Assembly: GCF_001540865.1 (NCBI RefSeq)
Contig: NC_033629.1
Location: 1,573,490 to 1,637,489, forward strand
From: Ananas comosus
Lineage: Eukaryota; Streptophyta; Magnoliopsida; Poales; Bromeliaceae
Length of the DNA stretch: 64,000 bases
Reading direction: 5' to 3'
Every line of letters begins with the position of its first letter. Within the stretch, counting starts at the first letter, position 1. Shown here piece after piece: positions 40,240 through 51,457 of the stretch. Below the pieces are notes generated by a model. It was not told the DNA's origin. It ran no database searches and was given only the letters and a program-made list of their open reading frames with translations. The position numbers were made by a program, and so were the translations under genes.

Positions 40240-40993
40240 CCCTTGTTTAGTTGGGGGTTAAGGGGTGGAATAACCCTTTAACCCCATTTTATCCCCAAAC
40301 ACTTCAAAAAATGGGTGGGGTTAGCTAAGCCCACCTCAAATAAATTATCCCAGGTTAGCTAACCCCACCTAATCCCACCAAACTCCAACCAAACACTATT
40401 TTCTATTCATAATAACCCACTATTTTTCTTATCACACATACTCCAACCAATCATTATCCTTCTTTATCAATCATTATCTTTTTATCCCACCTACTCTAAC
40501 CAAACACTATTTTTCATTATTCTAGACTAACTCCAACCCCCAACCAAACACAAAAAAATTTTAACCCCACTTTAATCCTGAACTTAACCCTATTCCTGGA
40601 ATAGTTACTTTTTCCTTAACTCCGAACCAAACGGTAGCCAAACGGAGGCTAAAGCTACCGTTTGGTTCGGGGTTAAGAAAAAACTAGTTATTTGAGGAAT
40701 AGGGTTAAGTTTAGGGTTAAGGTGGGGTTAGAGTATTTTTGTGTTTGGTTGGGGGTTGGACCAGGATAGTAAAAAATAGTAGGTGGGATAAAAAGGATAG
40801 TGGGTTATTATGAATAGAAAATAGTGTTTGGTTGGGGTTTGGTGAGGTTAGGTGGGATTAGCTAACCCGGAATAACCTATTTGAGGTGGGGTTAGCTGGG
40901 GTTAGTTAACTCCACCCATTTTTAAAAATGTTTGGAAATAAAATGAAGGTTAAGGAGTTATTCCACCCCTTAACCCCCAACCAAACGGAGGCT
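40240..40993. repeat. Head-to-head pair of MITEs forming a long inverted repeat
   Basis: The right arm (40654-40993) starts GCTACCGTTTGGTTCGGGG and ends AACCAAACGGAGGCT. The left arm (about 40240-40638) is the same element reversed, ending CCGAACCAAACGGTAGC. Between them is a 15-bp remnant, CAAACGGAGGCTAAA, which is itself an element end. The copies are diverged but alignable over more than 300 bp. The RNA would fold into a long hairpin if transcribed. A third copy is at 7342. Confidence 0.85.
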
Positions 40994-41680
40994 AAAGGAC
41001 TTATCAATCCTTAGATAGTTGGGTGTAAAGTGTATACTCTTATATGAGATTTACGCGTAGCATTTCTTTTATTTTTTTTGTTGGATCTGGCCTAACCGAA
41101 CCCGGTATGGTGCAAGGGCTTAACATATTTATCAAAGTCTATATATAATCTAAAAGTTCAAATCTTTACATTTGGATCAGTAGTGCACATCAATTCTTTG
41201 AAACTAGTCATATGAATTGCACAGTAAGTACTCAGAAGAGAGGAAAGGTCCAGGACCCTTTCACCGCCTAGTTTTATTAATTATTACATTCTTAAATCCT
41301 TACTAATCCCGTCCCCCTAAACAAAAGTCTTCAAAGTGCATCATTAGCATTCCATTGTGATCTCAATCATGATATCTATTTCCTGATTAATTTCGTACTG
41401 GGCTTCCTCTCTTCTTAATTCTTCCACTCATGCTCCTTATTGTAATTGATTAGCCTTTTTGTTCTTTCTTTTTTCTTTTTTTTTGTGAAGCGCTACTATG
41501 GTATATTAATTAGATTGCACATGTTTATAAGGAAGATTATTAGAGTAATGCGACCACGTAAATTAAGGGGAGTGGTCTCTCACTGAAATCAAGGTCGTGG
41601 TCCCTCCACTACTGCGGCTAAGTGCCATCCTTTCCTAGTGCTTCTTCGTTATATAATCTCTCTTCTCAACCAAGCGCGCG

Positions 41681-41723
<43 letters not shown>

Positions 41724-41817
41724 TTATATTCGTTTCATGGTACCAGGAAAATTAAAGCAGTCGCAAAAGAGTGATCCTTTTCTATACCATGTAGTCTCTT
41801 TCCTCAACCAAAACATG

Positions 41818-41858
<41 letters not shown>

Positions 41859-43261
41859 CGATCTCGACACTAATAACCAACCCTAAACCAATTTGATCTC
41901 AAAAGGCAGTACTTTACAATGTGATTATGGGTGAAATGAGATTCTGAGCTTTAAAAACAAACACTCCAGTTTAAAGTTTCTATAATGTTACAAATAGAAG
42001 ATATTGAAAAAGTTTTCAAGAGAGTGTTTCTTCTATAAAAAAAAAAAAAAAATTACTTCGATAATATTTTATTGAATAACAGTATTACACAATACATCTG
42101 TCAGTATGACCAAACAAGCGCTAAGTTGGTGTAAATTTGTAGTAGCTTCTCTACTCCTAGAGCTGCAGTTTGACCTTGAGCAAATAAAAGAAATCTAAAG
42201 ATTCATAATCGTAAGAAGCTAAAATTAGTTTCCAAACTTAAAGAAGCCAAAAGTTTGCAAATGGTATATAACGATTGTAAAAGCCTCATCTCCTTCGAGG
42301 TTTTACTACCTTAATTTCTATATATAAACAAAGAATTAGTCCTGCAGCTAACCTAATCCTGGATCAAAAAAATTAATTAATTTAGCATTATGTATCACAA
42401 TCCATAGATTAGCCCTGCACGTGTGGGCTATTTATTTGATCAAGAAGCTCAGGCTCAGCTGATCATAGTTTGACTAAAGCATGGTTTCTTTGGGTTTTCG
42501 AGCACTGTTTTCTTTTTTTCCTTTTCATTAATGCAAGCATTAGCTGGGCACTCTCCCTCCACAATTAATATAACCCCAGAAAAATATTAGACCATCGGGA
42601 AAGTAAATTTTTTATATTTGATTGAAATTTTTTTTTATATTGTACGAAAGTACGGGAGTAAAATTTTTTAGCATTATTTGAACATAAAAATTAGGTCTTG
42701 CACTATCTCACACGTACAAAAATAGAATTATTTGCATGTTTATTATACATAACATATCTATTACAAAGAGGACTTTCTCTAATGGCATTGCACTCAAGAT
42801 GCATCTCCATTGTTTGTGACTTTGTGAGTTTTGATTGTTTAAAGGGACCATCACATCTGAAGAGTTCTATATTATTTTTAAAAAAAAAAAAAACTATGCA
42901 CACAGATATAAAAATGAGAGAAATACTATTTGTACAATCAAAAAGAATGGTGTATAAGTAACATTTTGTCCGTCCAAGAACTTAAATAATTTTTTAAAGA
43001 TTTTTACTATTAAAAAGCTAGTGTTGTGGTAACACAAGTGTGATAAAATAAATCTTTAAATAGACGAGATGTAAGATTAATTTACACTAATTTTTTGAAT
43101 ATATAGATGTTATTATTGCTCTAATAATTACCCCTCTAGTATGAGAATAAGGAATTAATTTCATTATCCAGGTGATAGCACTATTCGAACTAGATCTGTG
43201 GGACTTCTCTCTCCATGAAGTGGGCAATCCATGAGAATCTCATTTCATAGATAAAAAGAAA
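40994..43261. other. Gene-free interval with two long CT tracts
   Basis: CT tracts at 41686-41719 (after a GCGCGC run) and 41820-41854, then AT-rich DNA. No gene is supported. Confidence 0.5.
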
Positions 43262-43607
43262 AACTTCAAATAGTGGTTTTCCATTTTTTCACTTTAGTAC
43301 TCTATAATTTCAAGTGTATCACTTTCGTACCCTGTGGTTTTATTTTTCTTTTTTTTTTTATTCTTCTGTTAATTTTTCTCGCTAAATCAGTAACAAAGTT
43401 AAAATTAAAAAATACTAAAGTGGATATTCGATAAACTATAGATAAAGTATTTGAAGTTTTTTGTATATGATTTAATAAAAAATTAACAGACGAACTAACG
43501 AAGAGAAAAAAATAAAATCATAGAGTAGTAAATTCATACATTTTAAATCACAAAAATATTAAAATAAAAAAATACGAAACTATAAGAATGGTATTTGAAG
43601 TTTATCC
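43262..43607. repeat. MITE with AAACTTCAAATA inverted ends, copy 2
   Basis: Left end AAACTTCAAATAGTGGTTTT; right end reversed GGATAAACTTCAAATACC. Internal landmarks (CACTTTAGTACTCTATAA, GTACCCTGTGGTTTTAT) match the copy at 23232-23597. Confidence 0.8.
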
Positions 43608-43617
43608 TAGATAAAAA

Positions 43618-43774
43618 AAAAAAAATTTTTGAGAGATAGGTAGCACGCTACCCGCTTCGTTTATTTTATTTAGAAATAAACTTAGCTGGAAATGTGAATC
43701 AATTAGGATTCGAACTTGGGTCTCGGATGTCAACCACCGAACTCTTTGTCATTTGCTCTAGAGAGGGTCGGTAC
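43618..43774 (-). mobile_element. tRNA-derived SINE, with target-site duplication
   Basis: Read on the minus strand it starts GGTACCGACCCTCTCTAGAG. It has a polymerase III B-box-like AGTTCGAATCC and a weaker A-box-like region (GAGCAAATGACAAAGAG), then a body with AGCTAAGTTTATTTC and GCGTGCTACCTATC, ending in CTCTC and an A/T-rich tail. Direct repeats CCTAGATAAAAA at 43606-43617 and 43775-43786 flank it. This is the 12-bp target-site duplication expected of LINE-driven retroposition. About 157 bp. Confidence 0.8.
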
Positions 43775-43786
43775 CCTAGATAAAAA

Positions 43787-44229
43787 CTTAGTTTCTTTTA
43801 GAGTGCTGGTGAAAAGTAAGAACTTAGTTTCTTTTAGTAGAGTGCTAGTGAAAAGTGAAGAGTATATTCTACTAACCACAGTTTCTTACTTCGCCAAATA
43901 CTTACCTTACTCTTCCCATTTATTAAACTGTGTCTGGTAATTAGCCGTACGTCCTCTCATCTGAGAGAGAGAGAGGGAGAGAGAGAGAGAGAGAGTCCAG
44001 CTCATGCAAAGCTGGATATAAATAAATGAAGCGCTGCTACTTTTGGCAATTCAATGGAAGCATCCAATTTGTACGCATCCTTTTTGGGGGGGTGGGGGTG
44101 GGGGTGGGGGGCGCAGGTGATTTTCGCTGCCAATGAATGGTGGGATGCATTTGTTTGATGAACATCGGAATGATCGTTTCCTGCGCAGGTATATTTTTAT
44201 GCGTGGCTCGACAAAGAAACTTCGTCCGT
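43787..44229. other. Spacer with a small tandem duplication and a GA tract
   Basis: AACTTAGTTTCTTTTAG...AGTGCT(G/A)GTGAAAAGT occurs twice (43785 and 43827). A (GA)n tract is at 43963-43996 and a G-rich run at 44085-44113. Confidence 0.7.
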
Positions 44230-44385
44230 CCATTTTTGTACCCATTACCACCCCCTAACCTTTGCACCGTAAGAGGCCTTGTTACCGTAACTGCGACGAT
44301 TAGATGCCCATTTTTGTACCCATTACCACCCCCTAACCTTTGCACCGTAAGAGGCCTAGTTACCGTAACTGCGACGGTTAGATGC
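44230..44385. repeat. Tandem repeat, two 78-bp units
   Basis: The unit starting CCATTTTTGTACCCATTACC and ending GCGACGGTTAGATGC occurs twice with two changes. Because 78 is divisible by 3, it opens frames on both strands. No protein is implied. Confidence 0.9.
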
Positions 44386-44967
44386 AATCCTCGGATCTCC
44401 ATACGAAGTCCCGATTCGTCAATAAAACTGATTGAATCGCGATTGCAGAATCTTATGTGTAATAATTAGTTATTACTATATAAGTATAGACAAATTGGAA
44501 AAGAAAATTCGGAGGTTTGACATTAAACAGCTTAATTTCTTGGGTTAATTTCATACAGGTCTCTATACATATAGTAAATGACAAATATATTCTTACAAGG
44601 TTCAACTTTTTATATTGTCCCTATAAAAATTCTAATGTTTTCAAATATGTCACTCTGGTTTGTTATCATTAAAGAACTGTTAAAGAGTTCTTTATATTTT
44701 CAATTTTGCCATCACAAATATATTTTTTCAAAAATTATAACAGTATAATATAGAGGTAGAAAAATCAAAGATTAATCAGAGTCAAGTATTTAACATATAA
44801 TTAACTAAATTTTTCTAACGGATTCTAATAATAGGGACATATTTAAAAATATCAGTATTTTTATAGAAACAACGTGTAAAAGTTAAATTTTGTAAGAATA
44901 CATTTATCATTTACTATATTTACTAGGATATGTATGAAATTAACTCTAATATCTTATAAACGCAATA

Positions 44968-45275
44968 GGCCTTGGTATAAGCAAGAACTAGCTATTACAG
45001 GAATAGGTACAAGTATGGGGATAAGAAAAATAGCGTTTGGATGAAAATTGGATTGTTCCCGAAGATAAAAAAAATAGCGTTTAGATAGATAATATAGAAT
45101 AAGAAAAATATTAGATAGTTTTATATAAAAAATGAAGGTGTTGGTAGGGATAGTTATAACTGGTTATTATAGATAACCTAAAATTACTGTTCTCGGATAA
45201 AAAATTAATGTTTGGATATAAAGGGAGATAAAGCTCTATTCCTATTTCTATCCCCTAACCAAACACTGCCTCTAT
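44968..45275. repeat. MITE-like copy with AAGCAAGAACTAGCTATTA start, copy 1
   Basis: Starts TATAAGCAAGAACTAGCTAT and ends TATTTCTATCCCCTAACCAA. It shares the start and AGCGTTTGGAT motifs with the copy at 57249-57465. Confidence 0.65.
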
Positions 45276-45722
45276 ATAATTTGTAAACTGACATTTCAAT
45301 TATGCGGAGTGGAAAGCATTTTGAGACGTGCAAGCCATATTAAACCCTTTTTTTTTTTCGTTTTGTGCATTAAATTTTGTTCAAAGAGGAGACCATTACT
45401 TCGTATCCTAAAATAAACAATGGTGTTAGTAGTTGTGTAGACGGAAGTATCATATTTAAAACCAAAATAGAGAGACTAGTGCTAAATTCATCAACCGCCA
45501 GTTGGAGGAAAAAAAAGAAAAGAAAAGAAAAGAAAAGAAAACCGAACCGAAACTTTTAGATGGCTCCCGTACAAACACATTTTAGGAAAACCAGTAAAAG
45601 GGGCACCAAAAAAAAAAAAAAAAAAAAAAAAAACATGTACGTAACCAGAAATATTCAATCTTCCATTACTAGACCCAAAAAGAAACGTCATGAATTTTAA
45701 CCAAATTTTTGATCGCTCCCGC

Positions 45723-47613
45723 TTATAATATGGTGGTGAGCATCTGGCCGACGAGGACGGAGTACGACGGCGATTGCGTTAAGGCTTTCTTGGACTTCGC
45801 AGGAGCGGTAGCGCTGGGAGGTGAATTGTTTATGAGCGGGGGGATCGCGGCCGTGGCCGTGGCCGTGGACACGGTCTGAGGGGACAACGCTGGGGTCAAC
45901 GATCTGGGGGTCAACGCCTGTGGGGTCAACGGAGTGGAGGTCAACGGGGTGGCGGTTGGGGTGATGGGTTGCTTGAGGAGGACGGGGGTGAGAGGGGCGG
46001 ACTTGCGGCGGTCGTGCTCCTTGATCAGCTCGTGGGCGAACCAGTCCAGCTTCTCGGCGTTGGTCTGCTCCGCCAGCTTCTTCCCCCGGAACAGCACCGA
46101 CTCCACGTTCCGCTGCGACAGCATCTCCTCCGTCGCCCCCGCCACCTTCCTTGGCCCATCGCGGCCGCACGCGACCTTCGAAGCGTCGCGGCTCGCGAGG
46201 GCACTTCCAGTGGCCTGTAAAAGTTTTGATACCACACTATTTATTCAGTGTCTGCTCGGTCTCACTTCTGGTGAGGCGTAAAGGTTTAGAAATAATTATA
46301 TGTTCAACGGCAATACTATACCAAGATTGACCTTCAACAGTACCTGGATGCGGATGTAGTTGCTTGTCCTGTTATGGCCAAAAGCCATAGCAACCGCTTG
46401 ATCCACCTGATACCAAGAAGATACGAAAACATGATTATTAACTGTCACCGAAATTATTAAATTAGACACATTAAAACTTCCGTAGCGGAACTATGCAGTG
46501 TACAATTTCCTGCATCGAATATAGAATAATCCCTACTGTCCATCATTTGTTACCCATCTACTTAACTGTTCTACGTAATGTTACGTCCTGCATATTATAA
46601 TGTGTATGTACCATATCGGCCACGCCCTCAGCGGCGATCCTTACGATCTCCTCCGCCGAGGATGAGGATGAGGAGGAGGAGGAGGAGAAGGAAGGGGCGG
46701 GGGGCTCGCCGCAGCCGATGGAGACGACGAGGAGGTCGTCGACGGTGGCGGCGAGGGGGAACTCGTGCTTGTTGTTGAGGACGTGGGTGATGGCGGCGGC
46801 GGTGGGGTTGCCCATGGCGAGCCCTGCGCCGACGGCGACGAGCCTCCTCCGGCCGTCGACGGAGCTCATCTCGACGGCGCCGCCGCCCTCCGCGCCGGCG
46901 CACGTCGCCGCGCACACCTCCCGCAGAAGGAAGTTGAAGCCCTCCGATTCCACCGCGTCCGCGCGCGAGAACAGGAACGGCGCGCCCGTCGCCATGTCGT
47001 AGCAGGGGATCAGCACTGGCCGCACCGTCTCCCGCAGCGTCAGATCCCGCAGAGCCCTCTCGAACACCCCACGCGCCCGCGCCCGCGCCCGCGGCCGACG
47101 CAGGAGCAGCGATCGGAGCGCGCCGCCCCTGCGGATCCAGCTCCGGCGCAGGTTCTTGAGGAGGAACCCCATCGCCTCCTCGGCGGAGAAGAGCGGCCGC
47201 CCCTCGCCGCCCCGGGCGAAGAGCACCGCCGCGAGCACCCCGCCGGCGCCCGATCCGGCGGCGACGTCGAAGAAGTCGGCGATCCGCGCGCCCGGATCGC
47301 CGGAGCGCTTGCGGAGCGAGGACTCGAGGCGGACCAGCGCGGCGCCGGCGAGGAGCCCGTCGGCGGCGCGGCCGCCGCCGTCGAGGGAGAGGATGCTGAC
47401 CCTCGGTCGCGTCGCGGGAACCCGCGCAGCGGAGGGCTTGGGAGGGGTCTCCGGGAGGGCTCCAGCGCCGGCGCCGGCGCCGGCGTGGGCGAGGAAGAGC
47501 TTGGGGTCGTCGTAGCCGAAGAGGAACTTGCTCTCGAGGATGGAGAAGATCTCGTAGCTGAGCTTGTCGACGTCGAAGCTCGGCGGCTCCATCAATGGCG
47601 GTGCCGACGCCAT
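45723..47613 (-). CDS. Patatin-like protein, group III (pPLAIII type)
   Basis: Three exons on the minus strand: 47613-46612, 46406-46344, 46214-45723. They sum to 1557 nt, 518 aa. The patatin fold starts with SILSLDGGGRAADGLLAG (DGGGR at residues 78-82). The nucleophile elbow reads GSGAG at 120-124, so the usual GxSxG serine is replaced by glycine. The second catalytic region reads VAVGAGLAMGNPTAAAITH (about 259-277), lacking the usual Asp. Both changes are known for plant pPLAIII proteins, which still affect phospholipid and galactolipid turnover, cell elongation and cellulose content. Exon 1 is very GC-rich. A Ser run lies at 308-319. The C-terminal 90 residues hold repeated LTP/TPL units. 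A (CT)n tract in sense lies 60 bp upstream of the start. The frame on the opposite strand of exon 1 is a shadow. Confidence 0.93.
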
Positions 47614-47665
47614 TTCTAGGGTTCCGCCTCTCTTCTCGAAGGAGGAGAGAGAAATGGCCGAAGCG

Positions 47666-47703
<38 letters not shown>

Positions 47704-48264
47704 AAGAGGAGGGAGGTGGAGAGCTCGTCGTCGAGGGGTTTAAATAGAGAGGATTAAGGGCGGAGGAATCGGCGTACGTTAGCCTCGTTAATGCGGCGCA
47801 CGATAGCGGCGTCTCGTGACCCCGATTCCCACTAATTAATTTAACCTGCGCCGGGGCCTCTCCCTCTACTGCAGCAAAATTACGGAAATACCCTCCGTTG
47901 CACGGACCTATCCTGGCCGTCAGATGCGCTACCAGCGGTTAGCATTCGACGGTGCGGATCGATCCTGCCCGTGGGAAAGATCCCTTGCCACAGTTACTAC
48001 TTACTAATACAGGTGGAATATTTTTTTTTTTGAAATTCTTTTTTAGAAAAAGTTGAAATTATTCTTTATTATTGATCATTAATACTTAATAGGCTTAATT
48101 ATAAATATTAATTAAATAATTTAGTTCTATCTCAAATAAATCTTTTTTCTAAAATTTTTCATTAATATCAAAGACAGCATTTTTTAATAGAAATATTCCA
48201 ATAAAATAAAAAAAAATTATAAAAAAACATTCATATATGGCCATCTAAATATTTTTAATGCTAA
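47614..48264 (-). promoter_or_regulatory. Promoter and leader of the patatin-like gene
   Basis: Includes a (CT)n tract in sense at 47673-47696. Beyond 48000 the sequence becomes AT-rich and gene-free. Motif-level promoter calls are not secure. Confidence 0.4.
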
Positions 48265-48279
48265 ATGATCTTGCCACGT

Positions 48280-48760
48280 CATCATCGTGGCGAGAGTGTA
48301 GTGCACACGTGTGGAAAGGGGGGAGCACTTGCGGCAGAACAAGTGAACAATTGTGTGTGGCGACATAAAAAGTCTACAGTATCATACTTACACCATATCA
48401 TCAGAAACAAGTTAATTATATTTATTTTCTTAAAAAATTATAAAATAAAAATATTTTTTTATTAACAATGATAGAACGGTAGTGCGCTCGTGCGGAGAGA
48501 GGGGGTGCACGTGCGGCCGGGCACGGAAACAACAATGTGTGGCAACAAAAAAAATTACAGTATCATCACACTTATTATACCATATAATGAAAATATTTTT
48601 CTATTAACAATGATAGAACGATAGGCGAGAAAACAACAATATCTGGCGACGGAAAAAAATTACAGTATCACACTTGCACCACATCATCAGTAACAAGTTA
48701 ATTATATATCTTTTCTTAAAAAAATATAATAAAAAATATTTTTCTATTAATAATGATATA
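48280..48760. repeat. Three degenerate units of about 180-200 bp
   Basis: Units share GTGTGTGGCGAC or a variant (ATGTGTGGCAAC, ATATCTGGCGAC), then TACAGTATCA, then CACCATATCATCAG, CAAGTTAATTATAT and ATATTTTTCTATTAACAATG. Units lie near 48290, 48480 and 48610. Only the first two hold the GTGCACACGTG-like block. Confidence 0.7.
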
Positions 48761-50474
48761 ACTGGTGAACACTGAAAGGATAATTCTATCGATCAGAAAC
48801 ATTACGTTATGTTTGTAATATAACTGATATATCTAAGAATTTTTTTATGTCTGTAATATAATTGGTGTATTTTAGAATATTTTTTATGTCGACCATAACA
48901 ACGCCTAACGCACGGCCACGATTCAATGCTCGGGGTTGGGGGAGGGGAATCAGAGTAAACTTGTCGGGAAAGGGCGCGCCAAAAGTGTCGCCACGTGGCT
49001 CGCGTCCTCCTGTCGCGCTGTACACCATAATTGGATTGTATTATTCGGGCTTTTGATCCTCACGGATTAAGAGGCCCGTGATATTTTTATTTTTAAATTT
49101 CAATTTATAATAATTTATAGTTAAATTTTATAATTTAATTTAGTTGACTAAATATTAATATATCGCTAATATAAAAATAATATGACGGTACTATGATTAA
49201 TGGTGCAGTAATGATTTTAAATATTACATTGCTTTCACATCAGTAATACGTCGGCATTTAGCCAATTAAATTAGATTATTAGACTTAATTATAATAATTT
49301 AGAATGTTCGAGTCGGAAATTACTATAGATTAAAATTTGAGAATTAAAATGGCATCAGCCTCATGTTTTGAGGGCCAAAAGTGTAATTTTCCTATTTTAC
49401 TATTTACTAGGCACCTTTCTTTAATAAAGTGCCAAAAATAAATATCTATTCTGCTGTAATCATAAGGCTGCGAGCCAAACTAAAGTCTCATTCGATTATA
49501 TGAATATTTTATTCGACATATATCTATTTAATTTACTTGTATTATTGTATTATTTGGTGGATGAAAAATATGATTTGATGTTTATGATTAAATATTACCT
49601 TCGAACTCTAAGTCATTTTTTTTTTCTTTTGAATAAGAAAAATTATTTCCCAGTATATCCAAACAGAATCTAAAGTAGTCCCAAAATTTTTGGAAAATGC
49701 TGCATGTGGGCAAACATTACAAAAGAAGATGTGGGAGGAGTGAGTGAGTAGTTAATTGTCTCCAAAAAGCATAAAAGTAGTTATACTGTGCTAAGTTAAC
49801 ACATTAGCTAATATGGTGTACATCATCTCCTAATTTAAGATTATTTTCTTAATGGTCAATGTTTTCGACGTTAATATTGTGATTAGGTATTGGGTTTTGC
49901 TTATTGTTTTAGTATTAAGATTTGGACAGCCCTAAAAATGTCTTTGCCATGTCTAAATTTGTTAGGAAACATAGAGTGGAGGTGCCAAGTTCACCATTAC
50001 AATATATATGATACAGACCCAGAGAGGCCAAAAGCTTTGCCCAAAATAAGCACTTTTAGAAATTAGAACCCTTTAATTGATTTAGCAGTACATAAACAAT
50101 GGGGTTGTTACATTATTTCACATAATTGATCATGTATAGATATCACTTTTGTCTAAGTGATCTGTGGCATACTATCAATAGGCCTTTCTTTTTGTGGACC
50201 TTTGGGTATTCTCCTAATCAGTGATTTATATAAAATTATAAATTAAAGTTTATTATATTCCTTTTCCCCTTTTTTTAAGTTCTTTTGGTTCTTGTTGATC
50301 ATCATTCATATAAGTGACTTTTATTTTTATGTTCATTTGCTATGAATTAGGTTTTCATGAGCTTCCCCACTGTGGGGAAGGATGTTAATTAAGGTATCTC
50401 TGCAATCAATTGCAACAGAAACAAATCTTATAAGCAAAGTTTAGTGAGGGTCATTATAAAAGCACTTAAAAAGA
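48761..50474. other. AT-rich gene-free interval
   Basis: Short frames only (for example 48807-49028). The sequence shows no domain, RNA gene or sharp repeat border. Confidence 0.45.
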
Positions 50475-50475
50475 C

Positions 50476-50525
<50 letters not shown>
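50475..50525. repeat. (GA)n microsatellite
   Basis: About 25 uninterrupted GA units. Confidence 0.9.
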
Positions 50526-50764
50526 AGAATTTGATGGTCCAGAAATAAGGAACTGGTGATGGGTAGGTTAAAAGTTGATTTCCTAATTACTTATAAAAGA
50601 AAATATCTAATTACTTAAATCACCCTTCACAAAAGAACATTGGCATATACATACACCCCTTGGAATGGTTTTCTTGTTCATATTGGACCTGGAACAGCTT
50701 CTACACTTGAAGCAGTAACTCAAAAACAAAAACTGTTTTGAGAAAAAGTAGCAAGAAACATTTT

Positions 50765-50872
50765 AGAAATGAACTCAGTTAAAAATGTAAAGCAAATAAG
50801 ATTCAAACTTGGGATCTTATCTAGCAATCATTCAAGCCCTTTCACAACTGCGATATGTAGGGTCAGTGTTCA
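50765..50872 (-). mobile_element. SINE-like fragment with tRNA-like B box
   Basis: On the minus strand it reads GGGCTTGAATGATTGCTAGA, then CCCAAGTTTGAATCTTATTT (B-box-like), then TTTTTAACTGAGTTCATTTC. This resembles tRNA-derived SINE bodies. Its 5' part is interrupted by the hAT-like MITE at 50873, and it may resume after 51458. Confidence 0.5.
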
Positions 50873-51449
50873 TAGGGGTGGCAATCCAGCTCGCTGTTCG
50901 CGAGCCAGCTCGTGTTCGGCTCAAAATGAGCTCGAGATCGGCTCACTCGTTTAGTAAACAAGCCGAATACGAACTGAATTTTTCAGCTCGTTTAATAAAC
51001 GAGCGAACACGAGCTGGGGTCAACTCGCTCGTGTTCGGCTCAATAACAGCTCGAATACATATATTTTATATTTATATAATTTATTTAATTTATATTTTTA
51101 TATATAAATAAATAATTATATATAATATATTTTTTATTATTTAAATTTTAGCAAAATAAAAATAAAAATGCGAGCTTAATTATAAAAAGACTCATTTATA
51201 TGTAAAGTTTCAACTATTAGATCAAAATCTAATGGATAAGATTTTATAAATTTATTTTATATATATATATTTGAATCTAATCTTTTTTAATTTATTGTTT
51301 GTTGGTCAGCTCGTGAGCCAGCTCGTGTTCAGCTCGTTAATAAACGAGCCGAACACGAGCTGAATTTTTTGGCTCGATATTTTAACGAGCCAGCAAGCCG
51401 AACACGAGCCGACCCCAGCTTGCTCGTGTTCGGCTCGTTTACACTCCTA
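50873..51449. mobile_element. hAT-type MITE rich in GCTCGTGTTCGGCTCG motifs
   Basis: Termini are TAGGGGTGGCAAT on the left and, reversed, TAGGAGTGTAAACGAGCC on the right. An 8-bp target duplication AGTGTTCA flanks it (50865-50872 and 51450-51457). TAGGGGTG ends with an 8-bp duplication point to the hAT superfamily. Both subterminal regions are packed with CTCGTGTTCGGCTC in both orientations, a likely transposase-binding array. The AT-rich centre has no transposase frame. Confidence 0.85.
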
Positions 51450-51457
51450 AGTGTTCA

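Noticed and set aside
44037..44469. Long frames on both strands around the 78-bp repeat.
   Set aside because: Repeat length is a multiple of three, so duplicated text stays open. The repeated peptide looks non-protein-like and is open on both strands.
46765..47619. A 284-codon open frame on the + strand.
   Set aside because: It is the antisense of the GC-rich first exon of the patatin-like gene. High GC removes stop codons, and its sequence has no domain features.
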